Below are positions 25,008-33,512 of a DNA stretch of 64,000 nucleotides, one piece after another. The DNA is from Haloprofundus halophilus (GTDB lineage: Archaea > Halobacteriota > Halobacteria > Halobacteriales > Haloferacaceae): assembly GCF_003439925.1 (NCBI RefSeq), contig NZ_QQRR01000002.1, positions 744,001 through 808,000 of the forward strand, read 5' to 3'. Positions within the stretch are counted from its first letter, which is position 1; every line of letters starts with the position of its first letter. Under the pieces are notes generated by a model. It saw only the letters and a program-made list of their open reading frames with translations. It made no database searches and had not been told where the DNA came from. The position numbers were made by a program, and so were the translations under genes.

Positions 25008-26332
25008 CGCGAGAACGAGGCAGTCCGTACGCACCGCACGCGGAGGGCGAGACCGCCGCGATGCTCGACGCCGTCGGCGTCGACGACGAGGAGGCGCTGT
25101 TCGACATCCCCGAGGGCGTTCGCTTCGACGGCGAGTTCGGCATCGAACCGCGAAGCGAGCAGGCGCTTCGGCGCGAACTGACGGCGCTGCTCGGGAGAAA
25201 CGACGACCTCACGGAGTTCATGGGACGCGGGCACTACGACCACTACGTCCCCTCCATCGTCGACAACCTCTCGCAGCGCGCGGAGTTCCTGACGAGCTAC
25301 ACCCAGTACCAGCCCGAGATCACGCAGGGGTTCCTGCAGGCGCTGTTCGAGTACCAGTCGATGCTGGTCGAACTCACCGGGCTTCCGGTGGCGAACTGCT
25401 CGATGTACGACTCGGCGACGGCGCTCGCCGAGGCCGCTCGTCTCGCGGACCGAGTTCGACAGGCCAGCGGCACGCGGGTATTCGTCCCCGAGTTCCTGCG
25501 CTCGGGCAAGCGCGGCGTCCTCGACAACTACCTCGCCGGGACGGAGATGACCGTCGAGACGTACCCGATGGACGACGGCAACGTCGACGTCGAGGCGCTC
25601 GCCGAACTCGTCGACGACGAGACGGCGATGGTCTACGCGGAGAACCCGACGGTTCGCGGGAGTATCGAGGAGCGACTCGCCGAGATCGGCGAACTCGCCT
25701 CGGAGAACGACGCGCTGTTCTGTCTCGGCACGGACCTCGTCGCGCTCGCGCTCCTCGAAGAACCCGCGAGCGTCGGCGCTGACGTCGTCGTCGGCGAGGC
25801 CGGCGTGCTCGGCCTTCCGAACGCGTACGGCATGGGTCTCGGCCTGTTCGCCACGCGCGAGGAGTATCTCCGACAGGTTCCCGGCCGCCTCGTCGGCGTG
25901 AGCGAAGACGCTGCCGACAGGCGCGCGTACACGCTGACGCTGCAGACGCGCGAGCAGCACATCCGCCGCGAGCGTGCCACGAGTAACATCTGCACGAATC
26001 AGGCGTGGGTGGCGCTCCGCGCGGCCATCCACCTCGCGTGGCTCGGCCCCTCGGAACTCGTCGACCTCGCGGAGGACTGCGTCCGCGACGCGGCCGCCCT
26101 CGCAGAGCGCCTCGACGCGCTCGTGGGGCTCAAAGCGCCGGTGCACGACCGCCACCACTTCCGCGAGTTCGTCGTCCGCTGCGACCAGCCGGCGGCGGCC
26201 ATCGCCGGGGACCTCGAAACCGAGGGATACGCGGTCCACGTCGTCGGCGAACACCTCCTACAGGTGTGTATCACCGACGCGAACGCGCACAAGGCGGACG
26301 AACTCGTCGCGGCCTTCGAGGGGGTGCTCTGA
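25004..26332 (+). CDS. gcvPA: Glycine dehydrogenase (aminomethyl-transferring) subunit 1
   Basis: A 442-residue alpha subunit of the split P protein. It shows '[49 protein letters not shown]', the region typical of GcvPA, and '[14 protein letters not shown]'. With GcvPB it decarboxylates glycine and loads the aminomethyl group on GcvH. The start is ATG 25004, which overlaps the gcvH stop; upstream in-frame codons run through gcvH and are not part of the protein. The stop overlaps gcvPB by one base. Confidence 0.96.
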   Translation: MTRERGSPYAPHAEGETAAMLDAVGVDDEEALFDIPEGVRFDGEFGIEPRSEQALRRELTALLGRNDDLTEFMGRGHYDHYVPSIVDNLSQRAEFLTSYTQYQPEITQGFLQALFEYQSMLVELTGLPVANCSMYDSATALAEAARLADRVRQASGTRVFVPEFLRSGKRGVLDNYLAGTEMTVETYPMDDGNVDVEALAELVDDETAMVYAENPTVRGSIEERLAEIGELASENDALFCLGTDLVALALLEEPASVGADVVVGEAGVLGLPNAYGMGLGLFATREEYLRQVPGRLVGVSEDAADRRAYTLTLQTREQHIRRERATSNICTNQAWVALRAAIHLAWLGPSELVDLAEDCVRDAAALAERLDALVGLKAPVHDRHHFREFVVRCDQPAAAIAGDLETEGYAVHVVGEHLLQVCITDANAHKADELVAAFEGVL

Positions 26333-27762
26333 TGATTCACGACCAGGCGAGATACGTCGAGAACGGTCAGTACGAACCGCTGCTGTCGGAGAAAGGGACG
26401 AGCGAGGTCGACGTCGGCGGCGACGACTCGCCGCTTCCCGACGACCTGACGCGCGACTCCGTCGAGCTCCCGGCGCTCTCGGAACCCGAGTTGGCCCGTC
26501 ACTACACGCGGCTCTCGCAGATGAACTGGAGCATCGACAGCGGACCGTACCCGCTCGGCTCCTGTACGATGAAGTACAACCCCAAGTTCACCGAGGAGGT
26601 CGCCGCCGACCCCAAGGGCGCGGTGCATCCCGACCGCTCGGCGCGGAGCGTGCAGGGGAGCCTCGGACTGCTCCACGGCTTGCAGGAGTACCTCGCCAGA
26701 ATCGGCGGCATGGACGCCGTCACGCTCCAACCGCCCGCCGGGGCCGCCGGCGAGTTCGCGGGCATCCTCGTCGCGAAGGCGTACCACGAGGCCAACGGCG
26801 AGGACAGAGACGAGGTTATCATCCCCGCCAGCGCCCACGGCACGAACTTCGCCAGCGCGGCGATGGCCGGCTACGACGTGGTCGAACTCCCCTCCGCCGA
26901 GGACGGCCGCGTCGACGTCGAGGCGCTCGAAGCCGCCGTCGGCGACGACACCGCGGCGCTGATGCTGACGAACCCGAACACCGTCGGACTGTTCGAGCGC
27001 GACATCGAGCGGATCGCGGAGACGGTCCACGACGCGGGCGGGTTGCTCTACTACGACGGTGCGAACCTCAACGCGTTGCTCGGCCGCGCTCGGCCGGGCG
27101 ACATGGGGTTCGACATCATGCACTACAACGTCCACAAGACGTTCGCGACGCCGCACGGCGGCGGCGGTCCCGGCGCCGGTCCGGTCGGCGTCGTCGACGA
27201 ACTCGCCGAGTTCCTCCCCGCGCCGCGGGTGCGCGAGCGGTCGTCCGGCTCCGGCTACGAGCTGTTCGACCCCGAGCGGTCGGTCGGGAAAGTCCACGGC
27301 TTCCAAGGTAACTGGCTCGTGCTCGTCAAGGCGTACGCCTACATCGCGCGTCTCGGCGATGAGGGACTGCTCGACGCGAGCGCCAAGGCCGTGCTGAACG
27401 CGAACTACCTCGGTTCGCAGGTGGAGTTCGACATCCCGTACGGCCCGTTCCACCACGAGTTCGCGGCCACCGCCGGCGAGAAGGACGCCGCCGACGTGGC
27501 GAAGCGGATGCTCGACTACGGCGTCCACCCGCCGACGACGAAGTGGCCCGAGATGGTGCCGGAGGCGATGCTGACGGAACCGACCGAGATAGAGACGAAG
27601 AAGTCGCTCGACGACCTCGCCGCGGCGTTCAACGCCGCCGCCGGCGACGACGAGGAGACGCTCGCCGACGCGCCGTCGCGGACGACCGCCCGACGCATCG
27701 ACCAGGTGAGCGCCGCGCGCAATCCGCGACTGTCGTGGCAGGCGCTCGACGGCGACGAGTAA
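26332..27762 (+). CDS. gcvPB: Glycine dehydrogenase (aminomethyl-transferring) subunit 2
   Basis: A 476-residue PLP-binding beta subunit of the P protein. The Schiff-base Lys is about residue 269 in 'MHYNVHKTFATPHGGGGPG', and 'GSCTMKYNPK' and 'PASAHGTNFASAAM' are conserved. It starts at ATG 26332, sharing one base with the gcvPA stop (TGATG). It is the last gene of the operon; the next gene is convergent. Its role is glycine decarboxylation with CO2 release. Confidence 0.97.
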   Translation: MIHDQARYVENGQYEPLLSEKGTSEVDVGGDDSPLPDDLTRDSVELPALSEPELARHYTRLSQMNWSIDSGPYPLGSCTMKYNPKFTEEVAADPKGAVHPDRSARSVQGSLGLLHGLQEYLARIGGMDAVTLQPPAGAAGEFAGILVAKAYHEANGEDRDEVIIPASAHGTNFASAAMAGYDVVELPSAEDGRVDVEALEAAVGDDTAALMLTNPNTVGLFERDIERIAETVHDAGGLLYYDGANLNALLGRARPGDMGFDIMHYNVHKTFATPHGGGGPGAGPVGVVDELAEFLPAPRVRERSSGSGYELFDPERSVGKVHGFQGNWLVLVKAYAYIARLGDEGLLDASAKAVLNANYLGSQVEFDIPYGPFHHEFAATAGEKDAADVAKRMLDYGVHPPTTKWPEMVPEAMLTEPTEIETKKSLDDLAAAFNAAAGDDEETLADAPSRTTARRIDQVSAARNPRLSWQALDGDE

Positions 27763-27767
27763 CGCAG

Positions 27768-28160
27768 TTACTCCTCGTCGAGCACGACGCCGTCGTCTTT
27801 GACGTTCGGCGCGCCGACGACGAGCACCGTCCCGCTCTCGACGGCGGTCAACCGCCGCCTCGCCTGCGGTTCGACGACGACGTAGTCGTCGGGAACGAGT
27901 TCGAGCGTCTCGTCTTCGATTCGGAACTCGAATCGACCGTCGAGAACCGCGTACAGCTCCTCTTGTTCCTCCTGGTAGTGGTACGGCGTCGATTCGCCTC
28001 TCTCGAACGTCCAGACGTTCGGCCGCATCTGCGCGGGACGGAGGTGGTAGCCGACCGGTTTCACGCGTGCGTCGGCTACATCCGCCTCGTGGGCGTCGAC
28101 GTCCGCGAGATTGATTCGTGAGTACACGGCGGGCAGTTCGTCACAGAGTATCAAAGGCAT
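27768..28160 (-). CDS. Cupin-domain protein
   Basis: A 130-residue cupin. The first motif is seen around 'TPYHYQEEQEELYAVLDGRFEF' (metal His and Glu), and a second, weaker one around 'VPDDYVVVEPQARRRL', where His is replaced. It is a single-domain beta-barrel that may bind metal. The family covers isomerases, dioxygenases and sugar-binding regulators, so the function is open. It converges with gcvPB five bases away. Confidence 0.85.
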   Translation of the reverse strand: MPLILCDELPAVYSRINLADVDAHEADVADARVKPVGYHLRPAQMRPNVWTFERGESTPYHYQEEQEELYAVLDGRFEFRIEDETLELVPDDYVVVEPQARRRLTAVESGTVLVVGAPNVKDDGVVLDEE

Positions 28161-28373
28161 TTCTCGGTCGACGCGTGTCCGACGACGCGGGAAACTGTTC
28201 GGCGGACTTCACACTTCCCCGTAGACGATTTTTCGATATCGCAATAATTAGTGTATGCGTCGCCGGTCAGTCTCCGACGACGCCTCTAGAGCAGGCAGAT
28301 AAATCGGCGAACTCCGGAAGTACAGTCCGAGCTGTCGGCGGTCAGACTGAGCGAGAGAACTACTCGGCGGTCG

Positions 28374-28535
28374 TTACTGCGTGCTGTCGATGCCGTCGAT
28401 GAGGACGAATCCGTAGTTGCACTCGGTGCAGCGCCACTTCGTCTTCTCGCCGAGGTGGACGTTCGTACTGGCCGAGCGGTAGAACTCCTGGCTCCCGCCG
28501 CAACTCGGGCAGTCGTGTTCCATTTCGAGGCTCAT
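28374..28535 (-). CDS. Small zinc-finger protein (CPxCG-related)
   Basis: A 53-residue protein with two Cys pairs: 'HDCPSCGGSQEFYR' and 'KWRCTECNYGFVLIDG', which form one zinc ribbon. Haloarchaea encode dozens of such micro zinc-finger proteins, most of unknown role and some linked to swarming or biofilm formation. I chose ATG 28535 (MSLEMEHDC). The in-frame extension to 28679 is basic and looks non-coding. Confidence 0.82.
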   Translation of the reverse strand: MSLEMEHDCPSCGGSQEFYRSASTNVHLGEKTKWRCTECNYGFVLIDGIDSTQ

Positions 28536-28799
28536 GTCGGTATCTCGCGCGTGTGGTGTGTTGAAGATGTTGGTTCGGCGTCGGTCGCCATCGGCGGGGG
28601 CGCGGAGAGAACCCCGGATACTGTCGATTACGCGGCGGCGTCGAGCGGCGTGTACCGAGTCGCTGGACCACCCATACACTGTATACTACGATACCGAGTT
28701 TCGATCGACTGCCGTCCGCGACCCGGTTCGCCGCACCGATTTTCGACCGACTGTCCCCGCGGGCGAACCTCTTTGACGGGCGCGCACCTACGACCGGGC

Positions 28800-29042
28800 A
28801 TGGTCACCGAACTCTACGCGCTGGACGGCTGTCCGTACTGCGAGAAGGTCCACGACGCGCTGCAGGAGAACGACGTCGATTACGAGACGCACTGGACGGA
28901 GGCGATGCACTCCGACCGGGACGAAGTCAAGCGCGTGAGCGGCCAGCGTGCCGTTCCATTTCTCGTCGACACCGACCGCGGAGTGACGATGGGCGAGAGC
29001 GAGAACATCCTCCGGTACATCGAGAAGACGCTGGCGCGATGA
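28800..29042 (+). CDS. Glutaredoxin/GST-N-terminal-like thiol-redox protein
   Basis: An 80-residue single-domain protein of thioredoxin fold. The redox motif is CPYC in 'YALDGCPYCEKVHDAL', with a cis-Pro in 'GQRAVPFLVD' and a C-terminal 'MGESENILRYIEKTL' that resembles GST N-terminal domains. It would reduce disulfides with a small thiol, in haloarchaea probably gamma-glutamylcysteine rather than glutathione (inference). Its TGA overlaps the next gene's ATG (ATGA), which links it to cobalamin adenosyltransferase. Confidence 0.88.
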   Translation: MVTELYALDGCPYCEKVHDALQENDVDYETHWTEAMHSDRDEVKRVSGQRAVPFLVDTDRGVTMGESENILRYIEKTLAR

Positions 29043-29572
29043 AGATCTACACCGGCCGCGGTGACGAGGGACTGACCGACCTCAAGGACATGTCGCGCGT
29101 CTCGAAGACGAGTCCGCGCATCGAGGCCTACGGCACCGTCGACGAGGCGAACGCGCTCGTCGGCACGCTTCGACCGACCGGCTACGAAGACATCGACGAG
29201 ATACTCGAACGCGTCCAGAACCATCTGCACATCATCCAGGCGGACTTTGCGAACCCCGACCCCGACGAGGGCGACCCGCAGGTGCGCGAGAAACACGTCG
29301 AACGGCTAGAACAGTGGATCGACGAGATAGACGAGGAGCTCGAACCGCTGCAGTCGTTCATCCTGCCGGGCGGGAGCGAGTCGGGGGCGGCGCTGCACCA
29401 CGCTCGGGCGGTGGTCCGCCGGGCCGAACGCCGCGCCGTCGCGCTCGCCAGCGACGAACCGGTGAACGACCACGCGGTGACGTATCTCAACCGGCTGTCG
29501 GACGCGCTGTTCGTCTTCGGACGGGCGGTCAACGCCCACGACGGCGAGAAGGAGGAGTCGCCGACGTACTGA
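29039..29572 (+). CDS. Corrinoid adenosyltransferase, PduO type
   Basis: A 177-residue ATP:cob(I)alamin adenosyltransferase. The N-terminal 'MKIYTGRGDEGLTDL' is the PduO ATP-binding motif, and 'EAYGTVDEANALVGTL', 'SFILPGGSESGAALHHARAVVRRAER' and 'YLNRLSDALFVFGRAVN' are family signatures. It attaches the adenosyl group to reduced cobalamin to make coenzyme B12. It is translationally coupled to a glutaredoxin, which might help keep the corrinoid or thiols reduced (inference). Confidence 0.95.
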   Translation: MKIYTGRGDEGLTDLKDMSRVSKTSPRIEAYGTVDEANALVGTLRPTGYEDIDEILERVQNHLHIIQADFANPDPDEGDPQVREKHVERLEQWIDEIDEELEPLQSFILPGGSESGAALHHARAVVRRAERRAVALASDEPVNDHAVTYLNRLSDALFVFGRAVNAHDGEKEESPTY

Positions 29573-29692
29573 CCGCTCGTCGGAGCGAGACTGAGAGAAC
29601 CCGGTGAGTCCGAGATGATGCCCACGGACGCCGGGGTCGGGACAGATGCGGTGTCTGACGAGACCGGACAGGCACGGTCACAACACCGTGTT

Positions 29693-29706
29693 TTAGGTTA
29701 GCCTAA
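29693..29706. promoter_or_regulatory. DtxR/IdeR/SirR-like iron box, copy 1
   Basis: TTAGGTTAGCCTAA matches the well-known core of the DtxR operator (TTAGGTTAGCCTAACCTAA). It is a near-perfect palindrome in a region where such A/T-rich words are rare. The gene it controls is not obvious. Confidence 0.65.
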
Positions 29707-29727
29707 GATTGGCAAAAAGCGTTACGA

Positions 29728-29743
29728 TTTAGGTTTACCTAAA
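29728..29743. promoter_or_regulatory. DtxR/IdeR/SirR-like iron box, copy 2
   Basis: TTTAGGTTTACCTAAA is an almost perfect 16-base palindrome of the same TTAGG...CCTAA type. Its centre is 36 bp from that of copy 1. Paired boxes suggest cooperative binding of two repressor dimers over a promoter. Confidence 0.65.
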
Positions 29744-29861
29744 ACGCCTCGGAACGCGCGAATATGCGGAGAATCGAGTCGGCGGCGGCGATGTCGGTCG
29801 GAAGACGCCGCGGTCGGACAAGAAAATCCTTAAGTCCTATCCGCGGGTACGACCGAGTGCC

Positions 29862-29936
29862 GGGTTGGTGATCTAGTCTGGTTATGATACCTCCTTCACA
29901 CGGAGGAAGTCGGCAGTTCAAATCTGCCCCAACCCA
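29862..29936 (+). tRNA. tRNA-Val (anticodon CAC)
   Basis: A 75-base tRNA. The acceptor arm pairs GGGTTGG (29862-29868) with CCAACCC (29929-29935), with discriminator A at 29936. The anticodon stem CCTCC/GGAGG encloses TTCACAC (anticodon CAC, reading GTG), and the T arm is GGCAG-TTCAAAT-CTGCC. No intron and no encoded CCA are seen. A TTAAG element centred near 29831 is at promoter distance. Confidence 0.96.
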
Positions 29937-30188
29937 TCTTCTGATTCCTCGCGACGACGAGCGATAGCAACGGCGTAGCGCGGGCAGGACAAAGCGTTCG
30001 CGGAATCGAACGTGACGACGGCATTCGAACTCGGGAGTGAAGCGAACGGAGCGAGCGGAACGACCGAAGCTCGAACTGCTCCATTCCTTCGATGGAACGG
30101 GCGCGGACGCGCCTCTGAGTCCGATTTGCCGCCGCGCGCACGTCTCTCGACACCACACCAGCACTCCTGACCTGTTGCGAAACAGTTT
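29937..30188. other. Intergenic region between tRNA-Val and the TetR promoter
   Basis: About 250 bases with no gene-like frame of good codon bias. I see no duplicated tRNA 3' end that would mark an integrated element. A T-rich TCTTCTGATTCC directly after the tRNA may help end its transcript. The tetR promoter lies at the right end. Confidence 0.5.
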
Positions 30189-30204
30189 AACTGACCGGTC
30201 GGTT
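30189..30204. promoter_or_regulatory. TetR-type operator overlapping the tetR promoter
   Basis: AACTGACCGGTCGGTT is a 16-base near-perfect palindrome (one symmetric mismatch). It overlaps the TATA-like GTTTAAC (30185-30191) of the TetR/MATE operon, so binding would block transcription. It fits autoregulation by the downstream repressor. Confidence 0.65.
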
Positions 30205-30218
30205 AGTACGACCAAGAC

Positions 30219-30238
30219 CTGACCGACCAGTCAGTCGG
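30219..30238. promoter_or_regulatory. Second TetR-type operator in the tetR leader
   Basis: CTGACCGACCAGTCAGTCGG is a 20-base imperfect palindrome that repeats the TGACCG/CGGTCA half-sites of the first operator. It ends 13 bases before the tetR ATG, within the predicted leader. Two sites would allow tight repression. Confidence 0.6.
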
Positions 30239-30251
30239 AAGTCGACCCGAG

Positions 30252-30863
30252 ATGAGCGAGGACACTACGGACGAACTGATGCGCGCGACGTACCGCGCGC
30301 TCTGCGAGCGGGGGTACGCCGCGTTGACGATGCGCGACATCGCCGACGAGTGCTCGAAGAGCAAAGCGACTCTCCACTACCACTTCGACGGCAAACACGA
30401 CCTCCTGGTCTCGTTTCTGGAGTTCCTCGACGAGCGGTTCGCCCGGAAAATCGCGGCCATCGACGCCGACGACCCGACGACGGAACTGTTCGCACTCCTC
30501 GACGTCGCCTGTCCGTCCGCCGAAAGCGACGACGCCGGCGAGTTTCAGACGGCGATGCTCGAACTGACCGCACAGGCCCCGTACGAAGAGGAGTACCGAG
30601 AGCGACTGCTCGCCTTCGAGAGCCGCCTTCGCGCGGAGTTCGAGGGAGTCATCGACTCCGGCGTCGAGTCGGGCGCGTTCGACGGCGACGTCGACCCCGA
30701 ACGGACCGCCGAGTTCCTCCTCACCGCCATCGACGGCGCGCAGACCAGGCGGGTCGCGGTCGGTCACGACGCAGACAAGATGAGACAGATGATATACGAC
30801 TACGTACAGACGACCGTGTTAGCGGACGAATCGCCGAGACGAACCGAGGTGCGCGCCGAGTGA
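30252..30863 (+). CDS. TetR/AcrR family transcriptional repressor
   Basis: A 203-residue TetR protein. The N-terminal HTH ('GYAALTMRDIADECSKSKATLHYHFDGKHDLLVSFLEF', about residues 20-57) is canonical, followed by an all-helical ligand-binding domain. Its stop overlaps the GTG start of a MATE exporter by 4 bases, and two palindromes lie in its promoter. It very probably represses this operon until a compound exported by the MATE pump binds. The ligand is unknown. Confidence 0.93.
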   Translation: MSEDTTDELMRATYRALCERGYAALTMRDIADECSKSKATLHYHFDGKHDLLVSFLEFLDERFARKIAAIDADDPTTELFALLDVACPSAESDDAGEFQTAMLELTAQAPYEEEYRERLLAFESRLRAEFEGVIDSGVESGAFDGDVDPERTAEFLLTAIDGAQTRRVAVGHDADKMRQMIYDYVQTTVLADESPRRTEVRAE

Positions 30864-32362
30864 GCTTGCTCGACCGCATCGACAGCGTGTTCAAAGGCCC
30901 CGAGGACGTCGACCTCACCTCCGGCGGCATCGTGAAACCGCTGTTCTACCTCTCTTTGCCCATCGTCCTCACGAACCTGATGCAGACGGCGTACAACCTC
31001 GCGGACACGTTCTGGCTCGGCCAGTACGACACCGCCGCGCTCGCGGCCATCAGTTTCGCGTTCCCGATGGTGTTTCTGCTCATCTCCATCGGGACGGGCT
31101 TCTCCGTCGCCGGGAGCGTCCTCGTCGCCCAGCACACCGGCGCGAACGACGAGGAGAAAGCGGAGTACGCGGCGTCGCAGACGGTGACGTTCTCGCTTCT
31201 CGCCGCGCTCGTCCTCGGACTGGTCGGCTTCGTCTTCGTCGAGCAACTGCTGAGCGTCTTCGGGGCCTCCCCCGAGGTGCTCCCGATGGCGACGAGCTAC
31301 ATGCAGGTCATCTCGCTCGGCCTCATGTTCATGTTCGGCTTCTTCGTCTTCGTCGCGCTGATGCGCGGCTACGGCGACACCGTCACGCCGATGCTCGTCA
31401 TGTTCGGCTCCGTCGTCCTCAACATCTTCCTCGACCCGTTTCTCATCTTCGGGTTCGACGACAACCCGCTGTTCGCGATGCTCGGCGCGGAGAGCCTCCA
31501 GACGACGCTGTTCGCCGCGACGGGGTACACCGGGTCGGGCATCACCGGCGCCGCCGTCGCCACCATCTTCTCGCGGGCGCTCGCGCTGGCCGTCGGGTTG
31601 GCTATCATGTTCAACGGCACCCGCGGCGTGGAGATCCACCTCCGCGACATGGCTCCGAACTTCGGCTACGCGCGGAAGCTGCTCGCCATCGGCCTCCCAG
31701 CGTCCGTCGAGGGTTCCGGCCGAGCCATCTCCATCAACCTGCTGCTCATCGTCGTCGGGCTGTTCTCGACGAACGTCGTCGCCGCCTACGGCGTCGGGAC
31801 GCGGGTGCTGTCGGTCATCTTCCTGCCGGCGCTCGCCGTCGCCCGCGGCGTCGAGACGATGACCGGTCAGAACATCGGGGCGAACAAGCCCGACCGCGCC
31901 GAGAAGGCCGCCAACAGCGCCGCGCTGACGATGTTCGTCGTCCTCTCGGCGTTGGGCGTGCTCACCTGGTTCGGTGCCCGACCCATCGTCGGCGTGTTCA
32001 CCGACAACCAGGAGGTCATCAGCATCGGCGCGGAGTTCCTCCGCTACGTCGCGCCGACGTTCGGATTCATCGGCATCGTCCAGTCGTTCGTCGGTAGCTT
32101 CCGCGGCGCGGGCAAGACCGTCGTCGCCGCCGTCATCTCGGTGTCGATGCTCGGCCTCGTCCGCCTCCCGGTGGCCTTCTTCGGAGCGGCCGACTTCGGA
32201 CTCGGCCTCGGGTCGTCGGGTATCTGGCTCGGATTCGCCGTCTCGAACGTCGTCGGGGGCGTCATCGCCATCCTCTGGTACCGCCGGGGGACGTGGCGCG
32301 ATGTCGACATCTCGTCGGACCGGAGCGTGCCGAGCGTCGAAGCCGAACCGACAGACGACTGA
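30860..32362 (+). CDS. MATE family efflux transporter
   Basis: A 500-residue, 12-helix multidrug and toxin extrusion protein. The N-terminal 'GGIVKPLFYLSLPIVLTNLMQTAYNLADTFWLGQYDTAALAAISFAFP' and the mid-protein repeat 'LLAIGLPASVEGSGRAISINLLLIVVG' are the two MATE halves. It uses a sodium or proton gradient to export organic compounds. It starts at GTG 30860, overlapping the TetR stop (GTGA), so it is co-translated with its presumed regulator. A Ser/Glu-rich tail of about 15 residues ends the protein. Confidence 0.93.
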   Translation: MSLLDRIDSVFKGPEDVDLTSGGIVKPLFYLSLPIVLTNLMQTAYNLADTFWLGQYDTAALAAISFAFPMVFLLISIGTGFSVAGSVLVAQHTGANDEEKAEYAASQTVTFSLLAALVLGLVGFVFVEQLLSVFGASPEVLPMATSYMQVISLGLMFMFGFFVFVALMRGYGDTVTPMLVMFGSVVLNIFLDPFLIFGFDDNPLFAMLGAESLQTTLFAATGYTGSGITGAAVATIFSRALALAVGLAIMFNGTRGVEIHLRDMAPNFGYARKLLAIGLPASVEGSGRAISINLLLIVVGLFSTNVVAAYGVGTRVLSVIFLPALAVARGVETMTGQNIGANKPDRAEKAANSAALTMFVVLSALGVLTWFGARPIVGVFTDNQEVISIGAEFLRYVAPTFGFIGIVQSFVGSFRGAGKTVVAAVISVSMLGLVRLPVAFFGAADFGLGLGSSGIWLGFAVSNVVGGVIAILWYRRGTWRDVDISSDRSVPSVEAEPTDD

Positions 32363-32502
32363 CCCTCGGCCGACAGACGACCAACTGTCGTCACCGACGC
32401 GTCCGCGTCTCGCGTTCTCCGTCGTCGAACCGTCGTACTGCCGAGACGGTCGTCTCAGCCTGCGAAACCATCAATATCCGGCGTTCACTATCCTCGGGGC
32501 GG

Positions 32503-32790
32503 ATGGAACTGCTGTTTCGGGTACTGGTCGCCGGGTTCGTCATCGTCGCGCCGTCGGCGCTGTTTCTCGGTCTCTGGCACGGCCTCCACACGCTCCGAGA
32601 CGACCGCCTCGTCGAGCGACTGCTCGACGAGACCGACGAGGAGTTCGGGCGCAGCGGCCTGTTCGCTCTGACGCCGACGGCGCGCCGCAGTCGACGCTCC
32701 GGCGCGGTCGCCTGCAGAGCGTGCGGGACACCGAATCCGCGCGGCGTTCGCTTCTGTCACGGCTGTCTGTCGAAACTCGACACCGCGTAG
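32503..32790 (+). CDS. Membrane-anchored zinc-ribbon protein
   Basis: A 95-residue protein with one N-terminal transmembrane segment (about residues 4-26, 'LFRVLVAGFVIVAPSALFLGLWHGL'), a charged linker, and a C-terminal zinc ribbon 'CRACGTPNPRGVRFCHGCLSKL'. Such proteins are common and uncharacterised in haloarchaea; the ribbon would face the cytoplasm or the outside depending on topology. ATG 32503 is preferred because an A/T-rich CAATATCC element lies 26 bp upstream and the upstream frame is basic and non-coding. Confidence 0.8.
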   Translation: MELLFRVLVAGFVIVAPSALFLGLWHGLHTLRDDRLVERLLDETDEEFGRSGLFALTPTARRSRRSGAVACRACGTPNPRGVRFCHGCLSKLDTA

Positions 32791-32828
32791 AACGGAAGAG
32801 AGATAGGTGGTCGCCGTTCGAGTCGTCT

Positions 32829-33512
32829 TTAGACGCGACGGAGTGCGACCGCAACCGCACCCAGGAGACCGACGAGCGCCACGACGACGCCGAAGCCGGG
32901 TCCATCGGTGCTGGTTTCGCCGTCTTCGGTCGCCTCGTCGGCACCGTCGTCTTCGGCGGTTTCGGAGGATTCGGTCGTCGTCTCCTCGGAGCTCTCACCG
33001 TCTTCGGTAGTCGTCTCGTCGCCCGCCGACGTGGTGGTTTCACCGCTCGTACCGTCGCTGGTCACGTACGCCGTGCTGCTGATGGGCGCGCCGTTCTCTC
33101 GGTACGGGGCGTCTGCGGACTCGTTGAACGCCTCGTCACCGTCGTCGGTGTACGCGGTCGCGATGGTCACCTGGTCGCCGGTGAACGAGTCGTTGAGCGA
33201 CACCGTGACGTTCGTCTGCTCGCCCGATTCGAGGTAGTCGGAGTGGCCGACGAGGTTGCCGCCCTCGTCGAAGATGGCGACGTAACCGCCGTTCGAGAGG
33301 TTCGCCTCCTCGACGACGACGCTCTGGTTCTCGACGGTCTGGTCGTTGTATTCGAGCGTCGCGGTTCCGTTCGCGGAGTCGTTCGCGGTTCCGTCAGACT
33401 GTGCAGCGACCGTCCCCGTCGTCGCGGGTGCGAGGAGGGCCATCGTCGCGGCGAGCACGGTGAACGCCACGACGGCGGTCAACGCGGTGCGTCGGATTGT
33501 AGATTGCTTCAT
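32829..33512 (-). CDS. DUF7282-like surface protein with PGF-CTERM anchor
   Basis: A 227-residue exported protein. A Sec-type signal (about 1-38, basic start, hydrophobic run, ending near VAAQ) is followed by a beta domain with the DUF7282-type pattern 'VVVEEANLSNGGYVAIFDEGGNLVGHSDYL', then a Thr/Glu/Ser-rich stalk (about 155-200) likely to be O-glycosylated. The C-terminus 'DGPGFGVVVALVGLLGAVAVALRRV' is a PGF-CTERM tail, the substrate signal for archaeosortase A, which replaces it with a lipid anchor. ATG 33512 is chosen over upstream in-frame ATGs that precede a non-coding, basic stretch. Confidence 0.9.
   Translation of the reverse strand: MKQSTIRRTALTAVVAFTVLAATMALLAPATTGTVAAQSDGTANDSANGTATLEYNDQTVENQSVVVEEANLSNGGYVAIFDEGGNLVGHSDYLESGEQTNVTVSLNDSFTGDQVTIATAYTDDGDEAFNESADAPYRENGAPISSTAYVTSDGTSGETTTSAGDETTTEDGESSEETTTESSETAEDDGADEATEDGETSTDGPGFGVVVALVGLLGAVAVALRRV

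Noticed and set aside
29896-30156. Minus-strand frame ending in a GWGRFELPTS-type peptide
   Set aside because: The end of this frame is the antisense of tRNA-Val; this peptide is a familiar artefact of tRNA antisense translation.
29862-30251. tRNA-Val as an integration site
   Set aside because: I found no repeated tRNA 3' segment and no integrase within the following region.
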